From: Treponema primitia ZAS-1
Lineage (GTDB): Bacteria > Spirochaetota > Spirochaetia > Treponematales > Breznakiellaceae
Assembly (NCBI RefSeq): GCF_000297095.1
Contig: NZ_AEEA01000065.1
Location: 1-28,677, forward strand
Reading direction: 5' to 3'
Length of the DNA stretch: 28,677 nt
Below are positions 1 to 5,947 of the stretch, piece after piece (positions within the stretch are counted from its first letter, which is position 1; each line of letters starts with the position of its first letter). Under the pieces are notes generated by a model, which ran no database searches, was not told where the DNA came from, and saw only the letters and a list, made by a program, of their open reading frames with translations. The translations under genes were made by a program, and so were the position numbers.

Positions 1-752
1 ATTTGACCTTTCATCGCAAGTTGATATATTTTATTGAAGTGGGGATGCTCGCCTTCAAAGTCATTAACTATTACATTCCCATAAAAATACCTAGAATATA
101 AGACCGCTAAATATGAAGTATAACGGCTTATAACTTCATTATAGCCACCGGACAAGTCTCCCAAGGTTATATTTGAGCTATTATATTTTGTTAAGTTAAA
201 CTCTATTCTCTTTTTGTATGGATTTTCTTCAATCTTTTTCCATGCAATCTGCCGTTGTCTTTTCAGATTTTCCGCATGGTCATAGATTTCCAAAAAAGAT
301 TTTCTTTTGGGACGATTCTGATAACTACGATAATCCTTTGAATAACTACTGTTACCAATTTGGTTTAATAATTTAGGGTACAAAACATGAATATTACTCG
401 GTCTAAAATCAAAATAAAACTCAATTTCTTTGATATTATATACAAAATAATGGAGATTCATATAGATATATTCAAAGGATAAATCCAATGGGAAAACTAG
501 CATCTTTTTTAATATTAATTCATATATTGCCTTTGCTATACTGATTCTTATATCATTAACCGGGTTTATCTTTTGGCTCTGAATTGTTAAAAAGGACCAG
601 TTTCCGAAATAGAAATAATTATCTAAGCAGATATAATGCGTATGGTCTGTATAAGGTTTTGTATTCTGTATAAAACAAGAAGCTGATTGATTTAGCGTAA
701 CAGTTATTTTGTCAATGCCCTCTAAAGGCAAGCCTTCCGCGTTAAGCAGCAT
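1..752 (-). CDS. Hypothetical element protein, possibly replication-related (partial, C-terminus missing)
   Basis: An open reading frame of about 250 codons starts at the ATG whose first base is 752 and runs off the left edge without a stop. The ATG overlaps the stop of the upstream HTH gene in a TAATG arrangement, so translation is probably coupled. The product is rich in Tyr, Phe, Asn, Ile and Lys and has no membrane segment or signal peptide. It carries no motif I can name with confidence. A small protein directly after an excisionase-like HTH gene in a mobile element is often a replication-initiation or relaxase-type protein, but this is position only. Codon use is AT-rich like the rest of the element and unlike the backbone to the right. 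Without the C-terminus the family cannot be settled. Confidence 0.7.
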   Translation of the reverse strand, partial: MLLNAEGLPLEGIDKITVTLNQSASCFIQNTKPYTDHTHYICLDNYFYFGNWSFLTIQSQKINPVNDIRISIAKAIYELILKKMLVFPLDLSFEYIYMNLHYFVYNIKEIEFYFDFRPSNIHVLYPKLLNQIGNSSYSKDYRSYQNRPKRKSFLEIYDHAENLKRQRQIAWKKIEENPYKKRIEFNLTKYNSSNITLGDLSGGYNEVISRYTSYLAVLYSRYFYGNVIVNDFEGEHPHFNKIYQLAMKGQ

Positions 753-955
753 TATTTAACCGCCTGTTGATTGTTTGATACTAATATTTGTTGCTTACAT
801 GTATTCACATATTTTTCAATATCTGTTTCTAAAAATCTTCTTGCTGTTCCAATCTTGATTGAAGGTATTTTTCCTGATTCTGCATACTTGTATACCGTTG
901 ATGTAGATAATTGCAGAACCTTAGCAACATCTTTGATGGTAAAAACGTTTGTCAT
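752..955 (-). CDS. Excisionase-family helix-turn-helix protein
   Basis: This 67-residue protein is a single MerR-like winged HTH of the excisionase/AlpA DNA-binding type. Visible landmarks are the opening TIKDVAKVLQLSTSTVYKY (residues 6-24), the GKIPSIKIG wing (residues 28-36), and RRFLETDIEKYV near the end. Such proteins bind DNA as small architectural factors or regulators, for example excisionases or activators of element genes. A clear AGGAG Shine-Dalgarno sequence lies seven bases upstream of the ATG. Its stop codon overlaps the start of the next gene by one base, so the two form a transcription unit. It is the third protein of this fold in the element (see 4821-5039 and 5032-5289). Whether it acts as excisionase or transcription factor cannot be told from sequence. 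Confidence 0.85.
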   Translation of the reverse strand: MTNVFTIKDVAKVLQLSTSTVYKYAESGKIPSIKIGTARRFLETDIEKYVNTCKQQILVSNNQQAVK

Positions 956-1090
956 TGCTTTCTCCTATTAATCTTTGATTTGATACAAAAGTCTTAATTA
1001 GCGTCCTTTCGTATCTATTAGGATGTTATAGGTATTTAAATTATTATAAAAAAATAGTGCCCATAGTGTACGCCCGACAGGGGTAGCAAC

Positions 1091-1881
1091 TCATCTGCAA
1101 AAGTCCACTACATGCCTACCGTCCGTTCCGAAAACGGCCTTCTCTTTTGGCTTTCTCACCCCTGTCGGGATAACCGCAGTCCCAGAGTATTCTGCCATTT
1201 CATGATATGTCTTGGTGATTACCGGGGAATACCAGTCCACTTTTTCCACGCCAATCTTGAGGTTATCCGGTACCAGGATTCGGGTTATACCGCCAAAATA
1301 CTGATATGCGTTTATATGGGCTGTATCCAATTCGCCAGGTTCCGCGAAAGAAACCCTTCGGCATACGCATACCCGCAGGGCAGTGCCGCCACAAATACAT
1401 ATACCGGAATCGATTTGCCATTAATATTGTCAATGAGGTAGGCAGTATCCCCGGCCCAATCGACCTCCATGCGCTCTCCAGGTTTGTGCTCTATGTGGAG
1501 TGCCGCTTTATTTTTCGCCGCATAGTTCTGGTAACGGTAGCAGAACTGGGTGTACATGAGGGGCCGGCTGCCTTCCATCCGGCAGCTTTCACAATACTCG
1601 GCCCACAAGAGGCTTAACATAACTCCGCTCCGCGCCATTTCCTGATGAATTTACTCAAAGTCAGGCATTTTGCGATCCTGGTAGAACGTGCGCTTCCCGA
1701 ACAGGGCCTGTTCCAGAATTCGTTCCGTCATGTCTTCCGGTAAAGGCCAGCCGACGCCTTCTCCTTTCGTTCGGTGGAGTATCTTTCTGATGGTATTGCG
1801 GAAACACTCCAAACTCACCGCAATATTTCGGCTGCTGATTCCAAGACTATCCAGTCTCAGAATCTCTCGATACTTGGTCAT
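1091..1881 (-). pseudogene. istA: IS21-family IstA transposase, broken
   Basis: Read from 1881 downward, the sequence encodes the start of an IS21 IstA transposase. It shows the N-terminal HTH (MTKYREILRL...), the conserved stretch LHIEHKPGERMEVDWAGD with the first catalytic Asp, and YHEMAEYSGTAVIPTGVRKPKEK. Three lesions are visible. An in-frame TAA (1651-1653) lies between MPDFE and IHQEMARSG, where relatives usually have Tyr. A one-base loss near 1325 breaks the frame between NLANWIQ and AHINAYQYFGG. The coding homology stops at about residue 250 of a protein that is normally around 500 residues, and no istB gene follows. It has its own start and a GGGGG ribosome-binding sequence, but no full product can be made. 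IstA would normally act with IstB on the IS ends. Confidence 0.88.
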
Positions 1882-2042
1882 TATTGACCCCCTAAAATAG
1901 ATTTACGCCCTATGGACGCAGGTCATATTTTAGGATGGTCGTTTTGGCTTATGGATCACCCGCCGTATGGGTTGATCATTTTTTGGCCGGACTGCTGGAT
2001 CACTTACGCCGGACCGGTGGGTCTAAATCGCCGTAGTTTACA
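1091..2042 (-). mobile_element. Remnant of an IS21-family insertion sequence
   Basis: The istA-proximal end is preserved. On the minus strand, position 2042 begins TGTAAACTACGGCGATTTAG, which has the 5'-TG start of IS21-family ends. The 160 bases between this end and istA contain short repeats, including two copies of GTGATCCA, in keeping with the multiple terminal binding sites known for IS21. The other end, with the rest of istA and istB, is missing. The truncation lies near 1090, close to the promoter region of the HTH gene at 752-955. The exact outer boundaries are inferred, and no target duplication was found. Confidence 0.65.
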
Positions 2043-2149
2043 CTGAGCAGGGTACATTGCCGGTAGTTCCATGACCGGTGAACAAATATTCGATGGAAAT
2101 ATAGTTATTCATCTCATAAAGAAAAACGCTGAAACAATATGAATATCTC

Positions 2150-2182
2150 TTGATATATTATGAATATTAATACATAATATAT
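2150..2182 (+). promoter_or_regulatory. Promoter and 30-bp inverted-repeat operator of the XRE repressor
   Basis: A perfect inverted repeat has arms ATATATTATG (2153-2162) and CATAATATAT (2173-2182) with a 10-base AT-only spacer. It overlaps a -35-like TTGATA (2150-2155) and a -10-like CATAAT (2173-2178) separated by 17 bases. That promoter would start RNA at about 2185, the first base of the repressor ATG, so the mRNA may be leaderless. The layout suggests autoregulation by the repressor. The symmetry is read directly; promoter activity is inferred. Confidence 0.55.
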
Positions 2183-2184
2183 GA

Positions 2185-2601
2185 ATGAAATATAATAATT
2201 TTGATAGCTTTGGGATGCTTTGTAAACTTTATCGCACACAAAAAAAATGGACCCAAGCGGAAGCTGGTAAAGTATTAGGCTTTGACCAAACCACAATATC
2301 CGGCATTGAGAAAGAAAAAATACCACCTTCATCAAGATTCTTAAAAAGCTGTATAGAAAAATATAAATTAAAAAATATTGATAAAATACGATTTATCGCC
2401 AAAGCATATACTGCTTCAAAGGAAATTACTTTAACAGTCGAAAATGAAATATTAGTTCGCAAAGAAGATGTTGCTTGGCTATTTGCCATATTATCTGTCA
2501 GTCCGGATGAATTTAACGCTATTCAAGAATTAGAATCATCTTCATTAGTCATTAGACTAAAGAGTGATATAGAAAATTTAAAATCTATCATTATGAAATA
2601 A
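2185..2601 (+). CDS. Cro/CI-type (XRE) HTH transcriptional repressor
   Basis: This 138-residue protein has an N-terminal XRE-family HTH at about residues 11-50. The core reads LCKLYRTQKKWTQAEAGKVL followed by GFDQTTISGIEK, the classic two-helix Cro/CI pattern. The C-terminal part is helical and acidic and probably dimerises. It lacks a LexA-like autocleavage domain. It is the only plus-strand gene in the element and is divergent from the IS remnant and HTH gene to its left. It is probably the element's main regulator. No Shine-Dalgarno sequence precedes the ATG at 2185. The predicted transcription start falls on this ATG, so leaderless translation is possible. The Met at 2215 is an alternative start that would still keep the HTH. 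A strong terminator follows at 2699. Confidence 0.85.
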   Translation: MKYNNFDSFGMLCKLYRTQKKWTQAEAGKVLGFDQTTISGIEKEKIPPSSRFLKSCIEKYKLKNIDKIRFIAKAYTASKEITLTVENEILVRKEDVAWLFAILSVSPDEFNAIQELESSSLVIRLKSDIENLKSIIMK

Positions 2602-2698
2602 TCCTCGATACTGAGATTGATGAGAGACTTTAAACATATAAAGAATAGTCAAGAATTATCAGATAGAAAAAAAGTTTTTATCACTAATAAATAAAGAC

Positions 2699-2736
2699 CT
2701 AACCTCCGCCAAATGGCGGAGGTTAGCGTGTTTTTT
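2699..2736 (+). terminator. Rho-independent terminator after the repressor, possibly bidirectional
   Basis: A perfect 12-bp stem, CTAACCTCCGCC and GGCGGAGGTTAG, closes a 4-base loop (2699-2726) and is followed by TTTTTT at 2731-2736. It lies between two convergent genes, the repressor and the helicase. On the minus strand the downstream run is only moderately T-rich, so termination there is likely weaker. Confidence 0.88.
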
Positions 2737-2748
2737 ATTCTTTAGGTT

Positions 2749-4413
2749 CTATTGATTTTTTGATTGTTGACGTAAAATCATCATTAAAAACAAGTCATCA
2801 TTATTAATCAATTTCACATCTGCTATAGGTTCAGGGTCCTCAAAATGCCTAACGGGGGCCAGCGGCATATCACCGATTGCTTTAGCTTGGACATAGGGAC
2901 TGAGAGCTTCTTCGGCCTGGCGCATGGTATTGAATGTATTGGAATACTTATCTCTGGCGAATTGCTTCTTTTCTTCAAGCCAATCAGGAGCAATCTTTTC
3001 ACCATTTTCACTCCAGATCCGCTCAGAGCAAAAATACAAGTTAGTCCAATATTCCCGCCCACTGATTTCCTTTTTAAATCCTCCAGCCTTACTTAAAAAT
3101 AAGGAAAAAGCGGTCTCGCTTGGTTTTTTTACTAAAAGTTTATTACTATCATTCTCTGCGTCAAGAGAGAGATGCTTAATAAAATAATTCATGATATTAA
3201 AATGAAACTGGACAAATTCCCCATAAAGGTAACGAGATTTTATATATTGATTTTTGGTTAGTGGCTGCCTAGCGAAAATAATTGTTTTGTCAATAAAATA
3301 CTCCACTGGGTTTTCCTGGAACTTTTTAAAATCCATCGCAAGAGCCATGCGTTGCGGGATCACTTTAAGGCCACCATTAAGAGCTTTGTCTAAGTAATAA
3401 TCGAGTAAGTAGGTTAGAATTTTATCTTTTTCTTCTGCAATGATAAGGTGGAAATCTTCAATCCTATCTTCCTTCTTAATAGGCGGTCGAGTAACCAATA
3501 CTTTTAGCCTCTCCCAGATGCCAATATTTTGAGTAGACCCAACCTCTGGAAGATGGTTAGTGTTAATGATAAGTTTGAAACCCGTATGGAATGTTTCATA
3601 AAATGCTTTGTTGTTAGGTGTATTTAATGAATCACCACCTGTTAATTGTTTTACAAGGGCTATATTCATCCGATATTTTTCAGAAAGTTCATCAAGAACC
3701 GCTACCCTTTTAAATCGATTACGATATATTTCTCGAAGCGCTTTATCGTCCGGTGTCCTGGATGATAATGTCACCGAATGAATTTTACAAAAGTAGGTTC
3801 CAAGTAATATTTCTATAAGGGAAAGAAAAGCAGTTTTACCATTCCTTCCTAATCCAAATAAAATGTAAAGATACTGATAATTATTCCGTCCAGTCAAACA
3901 ATATGCCATCAAACAAAGAAGATACTCTACCATTTCTGAGTCATGATTACAAAGATCATTAAGGAAAGTTAGGAAATTATCAGGCGTATCAGATCCATGA
4001 ATATAACTAGCATTCGTCATCATTGATAGGTAATTACGCTGATATTTTTCATGTGGTTCAACCTTTTTTTCTTTTGCAAGTGCACTTTCGCCTTGGATAA
4101 ATTTGGTCAAATCAATTACACCATTTGGTGTATTGAGTAGCATTTCCGCTTCCTTATTTAATCCGGTCAAGTTTATACATTTTTTCTGACATAGTTTTCT
4201 GAAATTCTTGAGATGAACATCATACAAAAGCTCTGTCTCTTCCCAAATTTCCTCTGTAATACTTTCAAATAATGTGTTTGCCTCTTCCCATATCTTGCCA
4301 TTAAAAGAAAACCAGGTACTGGTTTCTTTTAAATAGAAAAATTGCGGATTTTCTTGAATGAAGCGCTCCACGCCTTTTTTCAATTTCAATTGAGTTTCAA
4401 TAGCTTTACTCAT
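2749..4413 (-). CDS. Phage/plasmid D5/P4-type primase-helicase (superfamily 3 helicase)
   Basis: This 554-residue protein is a replicative SF3 helicase of the phage P4/poxvirus D5 family. The family marker NTPNGVIDL is at residues 94-102. Walker A GLGRNGKT is at 187-194, Walker B VAVLDEL at 237-243, motif C LIINTNHLP at 281-289, and the Arg-finger region NIGIWERL at 296-303. There is no N-terminal zinc-binding or TOPRIM primase domain, and the protein is shorter than full P4 alpha-type proteins. It may therefore be a helicase that depends on another primase or on host DnaG. The start at 4413 is chosen because AGGAGG sits seven bases upstream; an in-frame Met further upstream has no such site. 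A candidate origin lies just upstream at 4508-4592. The protein suggests that the element replicates on its own after excision. Confidence 0.92.
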   Translation of the reverse strand: MSKAIETQLKLKKGVERFIQENPQFFYLKETSTWFSFNGKIWEEANTLFESITEEIWEETELLYDVHLKNFRKLCQKKCINLTGLNKEAEMLLNTPNGVIDLTKFIQGESALAKEKKVEPHEKYQRNYLSMMTNASYIHGSDTPDNFLTFLNDLCNHDSEMVEYLLCLMAYCLTGRNNYQYLYILFGLGRNGKTAFLSLIEILLGTYFCKIHSVTLSSRTPDDKALREIYRNRFKRVAVLDELSEKYRMNIALVKQLTGGDSLNTPNNKAFYETFHTGFKLIINTNHLPEVGSTQNIGIWERLKVLVTRPPIKKEDRIEDFHLIIAEEKDKILTYLLDYYLDKALNGGLKVIPQRMALAMDFKKFQENPVEYFIDKTIIFARQPLTKNQYIKSRYLYGEFVQFHFNIMNYFIKHLSLDAENDSNKLLVKKPSETAFSLFLSKAGGFKKEISGREYWTNLYFCSERIWSENGEKIAPDWLEEKKQFARDKYSNTFNTMRQAEEALSPYVQAKAIGDMPLAPVRHFEDPEPIADVKLINNDDLFLMMILRQQSKNQ

Positions 4414-4507
4414 TTTATTGTCCTCCTGACAATAGAATTTACGCTTTGCAGAATGACTGACAGCCAATTAGTAGCAAAGAGCCTTTTAATAAACTTAGTC
4501 TTAAAGG

Positions 4508-4549
4508 ATAAATCCTAAGCTAAATCTTAAAAGTATAGTCAAATCCTAA
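4508..4549 (+). repeat. Iteron-like repeats upstream of the helicase gene
   Basis: Three copies of AAATCYTAA occur in one orientation, at 4510-4518, 4522-4530 and 4541-4549. The first overlaps a small palindrome, AGGAT-AA-ATCCT. The stretch is strongly AT-rich. Short same-strand repeats beside a replication gene are typical of plasmid or phage origins, so this is a candidate origin. It could also be a regulator binding region. Confidence 0.45.
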
Positions 4550-4562
4550 TAAACGAACGACC

Positions 4563-4592
4563 AATGGAACGGGTATTTCTACCCGTTCCATT
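4563..4592 (-). terminator. Perfect 13-bp hairpin: terminator, attenuator or origin structure
   Basis: The arms AATGGAACGGGTA (4563-4575) and TACCCGTTCCATT (4580-4592) pair perfectly around a 4-base loop. On the minus strand, where the flanking genes are read, no T-run follows. On the plus strand the hairpin is followed by CTTTTAACT. It may lower read-through from the small upstream genes into the helicase gene, or may be a structural part of the origin with the adjacent iterons. The hairpin is certain; the role is not. Confidence 0.5.
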
Positions 4593-4645
4593 CTTTTAAC
4601 TGACTTGCAATCCTCCTCTATCATAAGTTTCCTCAAAAGTTAATA

Positions 4646-4834
4646 CTAGCATTTTTCAACCTCCTTGGAATTTACGGTATCCCGAATGGTGTGGGTAACA
4701 GTGTACGAAATATCTACCACCCGTCCACTGTGTACTTTTAAAGCAACAACAACTGAGCCGTACCGCAAACCTGAAAGATTGCCCTCCAATTTCTTAACTA
4801 TTGAAAATAAATCAACAGAGTCATTTTTTGACAT
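4646..4834 (-). CDS. Small DUF2292/YezD-like protein
   Basis: This 62-residue protein has the pattern of the DUF2292 (YezD) family of small bacterial proteins. A short helix (residues 9-20) leads into GLRYGSVVVALKVHSGRVVD (22-41), which fits the family core 'I-x-YGSV-x-I-x-V-x-x-G-x-V-v-x-i'. The molecular function of the family is unknown. The start at 4834 is chosen because GGGGGGACGAGA precedes it. The gene overlaps the end of the upstream HTH gene by 14 bases, so translation is probably coupled. It is the last member of a chain of three small genes upstream of the helicase. DUF2292 is more often found near sulfur-metabolism genes, so its place in a mobile element is unusual. The family assignment is by eye. 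Confidence 0.7.
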   Translation of the reverse strand: MSKNDSVDLFSIVKKLEGNLSGLRYGSVVVALKVHSGRVVDISYTVTHTIRDTVNSKEVEKC

Positions 4835-5039
4835 TCTCGTCCCCCCTTTGAGTATGGTCCTGAAGCCATGCATCCAAAACCGATTGCTGGTATAAAACCC
4901 GGCGGCGAACTTTGATAGAAGGAATTTCCAATTTTGACAAAGTTGAGAGGCACACACGCAGGTATTGAGCCGCTTCCTGTCGTGTTTTCACAGGTGCAGC
5001 CATGTTAAAGATAGCTGGCGCCATTTTTTTATCATTCAT
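4821..5039 (-). CDS. Excisionase-like helix-turn-helix protein (second in chain)
   Basis: This 72-residue protein has an excisionase/MerR-type HTH: TRQEAAQYLRVCLSTLSKLE at residues 19-38, then IPSIKVRRRVLYQQSVLDAW. The N-terminal 17 residues form a short extension. The start at 5039 is preceded by CAGGAGAAAAAA, a good ribosome-binding site. The longer in-frame start near 5177 would overlap the neighbouring gene heavily and has no such site. It overlaps the upstream HTH gene by 8 bases and the downstream DUF2292-like gene by 14 bases. Likely roles are excision directionality or control of the helicase gene. It is distinct in sequence from the other two HTH proteins of the element. Confidence 0.82.
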   Translation of the reverse strand: MNDKKMAPAIFNMAAPVKTRQEAAQYLRVCLSTLSKLEIPSIKVRRRVLYQQSVLDAWLQDHTQRGDENVKK

Positions 5040-5289
5040 TTTTTTCTCCTGAAATAGAACTGGGGAATTGAATGATATTTGGATGAGAAGCTTCTTTATC
5101 CGAAAAAATCGAAGAAATATGCTGCCGCGGACAAAATTGTTCCAAAATTGAAACTGAGAATAGTGTCCTTCTCCCAATCTTTACTTTAGGCCAATTTTGG
5201 GATTTGGCAGTTCTATCTAGAGTGGATAGACTAACATCCCCTAAGCATTTTGCAAGCTCAGAGCGGCTTATAAGAATTTGTTTTGGCAT
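5032..5289 (-). CDS. Excisionase-like helix-turn-helix protein (first in chain)
   Basis: This 85-residue protein has an N-terminal excisionase-type HTH, SRSELAKCLGDVSLSTLDRT (residues 8-27). A wing, WPKVKIGRRTLFSVSILEQF, follows at 33-52. The C-terminal 30 residues are polar and probably disordered. GGAGGG lies six bases upstream of the ATG. A perfect palindrome, AGGTATACCT, lies 21-30 bases upstream and could be its own operator or an excisionase site. It leads the chain HTH, HTH, DUF2292-like, helicase. Having two such HTH proteins side by side suggests that one acts as excisionase and the other as regulator, but sequence does not say which. Confidence 0.82.
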   Translation of the reverse strand: MPKQILISRSELAKCLGDVSLSTLDRTAKSQNWPKVKIGRRTLFSVSILEQFCPRQHISSIFSDKEASHPNIIQFPSSISGEKNE

Positions 5290-5309
5290 ATCTGCCCTCC
5301 ATAAAATAG

Positions 5310-5319
5310 AGGTATACCT
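5310..5319. promoter_or_regulatory. Palindrome AGGTATACCT upstream of the HTH chain
   Basis: This is a perfect 10-bp palindrome, 21-30 bases ahead of the first HTH start codon. It sits where a repressor or activator operator would be expected, and part of it (TATACC) could serve as a -10 element. No convincing -35 is visible. Its role is inferred from position. Confidence 0.4.
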
Positions 5320-5355
5320 TATGTACGAGACTGATTAGAGGTTGTATTTTTGACT

Positions 5356-5880
5356 TTACGATAAAACGAAAGAAGAATCCAAGCATAAACCCACCCGCAC
5401 CACAAGCATAACCCTTGATAATAAGTCGAAGACTATCGACCTGATTAAAGCTCTGTAAGATTTTACAGATGTACAAAACAACAATATTGAGGGGGTATAA
5501 TATTCTGCAATCGAATTTACGGCTGCCTCAATGCTGCTGTAGAAACCTTGTGCCTGCTTTTTCAACATAGGTTTCCTTTTGGTTATTAGTGGTGCTTTTT
5601 GTTCATGGGCTTGCCCTACTCCCGATAGGGCGAACAAATTGCATGGGTTTAATGGGGAGAATAAGGGGTGCAGTACGGCCATCTTTTGAGACTTAAAGCT
5701 ACAAGTCAGCACCGATTTTTGCAAAAGAGGCACAGTCGGACATGTTTGATTATTTACCTTCTGATAGTTTCCTCCATGTTGGAAAAATATAATATTCAGT
5801 TCTTTATTCAGCCGGAGAACCATACGACTGGGGATTGAACGAGGCTGTTGTGATTTTTTTCTTGAATCAGCTAATGCCAA
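5356..5880 (-). CDS. Unrecognised ORF between integrase and HTH chain
   Basis: The frame encodes 174 residues from a TTG start at 5880, with AAAGGAG six bases upstream. A second plausible start is the ATG at 5568, preceded by AAAAGGAAACC, which would give a 70-residue protein. I recognise no family. The N-terminal half is basic (KKSQQPRSIPSR, then MVLRLNKEL). The C-terminal half contains hydrophobic stretches such as PSILLFCT and SRVMLVVRVGLCL. A different frame over 5258-5476 encodes a possible membrane segment, ACGAGGFMLGFFFRFIV, so the 3' part may be frameshifted or read in the other frame. Base composition fits the element. It may be a fast-evolving element gene or partly non-coding. Confidence 0.35.
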   Translation of the reverse strand: MALADSRKKSQQPRSIPSRMVLRLNKELNIIFFQHGGNYQKVNNQTCPTVPLLQKSVLTCSFKSQKMAVLHPLFSPLNPCNLFALSGVGQAHEQKAPLITKRKPMLKKQAQGFYSSIEAAVNSIAEYYTPSILLFCTSVKSYRALIRSIVFDLLSRVMLVVRVGLCLDSSFVLS

Positions 5881-5947
5881 CACAATCTCCTTTATATACA
5901 ATTAATATATCTAAAATAGAAAATAAATCAAGTTTTTTTGCAAAAAA

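Noticed and set aside
2620..2694. A 24-residue peptide frame after the XRE repressor
   Set aside because: There is no convincing ribosome site and no known relative. It lies in the trailing part of the repressor transcript before the terminator, and is too short to support.
4413..4467. Longer N-terminus for the SF3 helicase starting at 4467
   Set aside because: The AGGAGG site lies just before the Met at 4413, and the extra 18 residues would be encoded by the ribosome-binding region itself.
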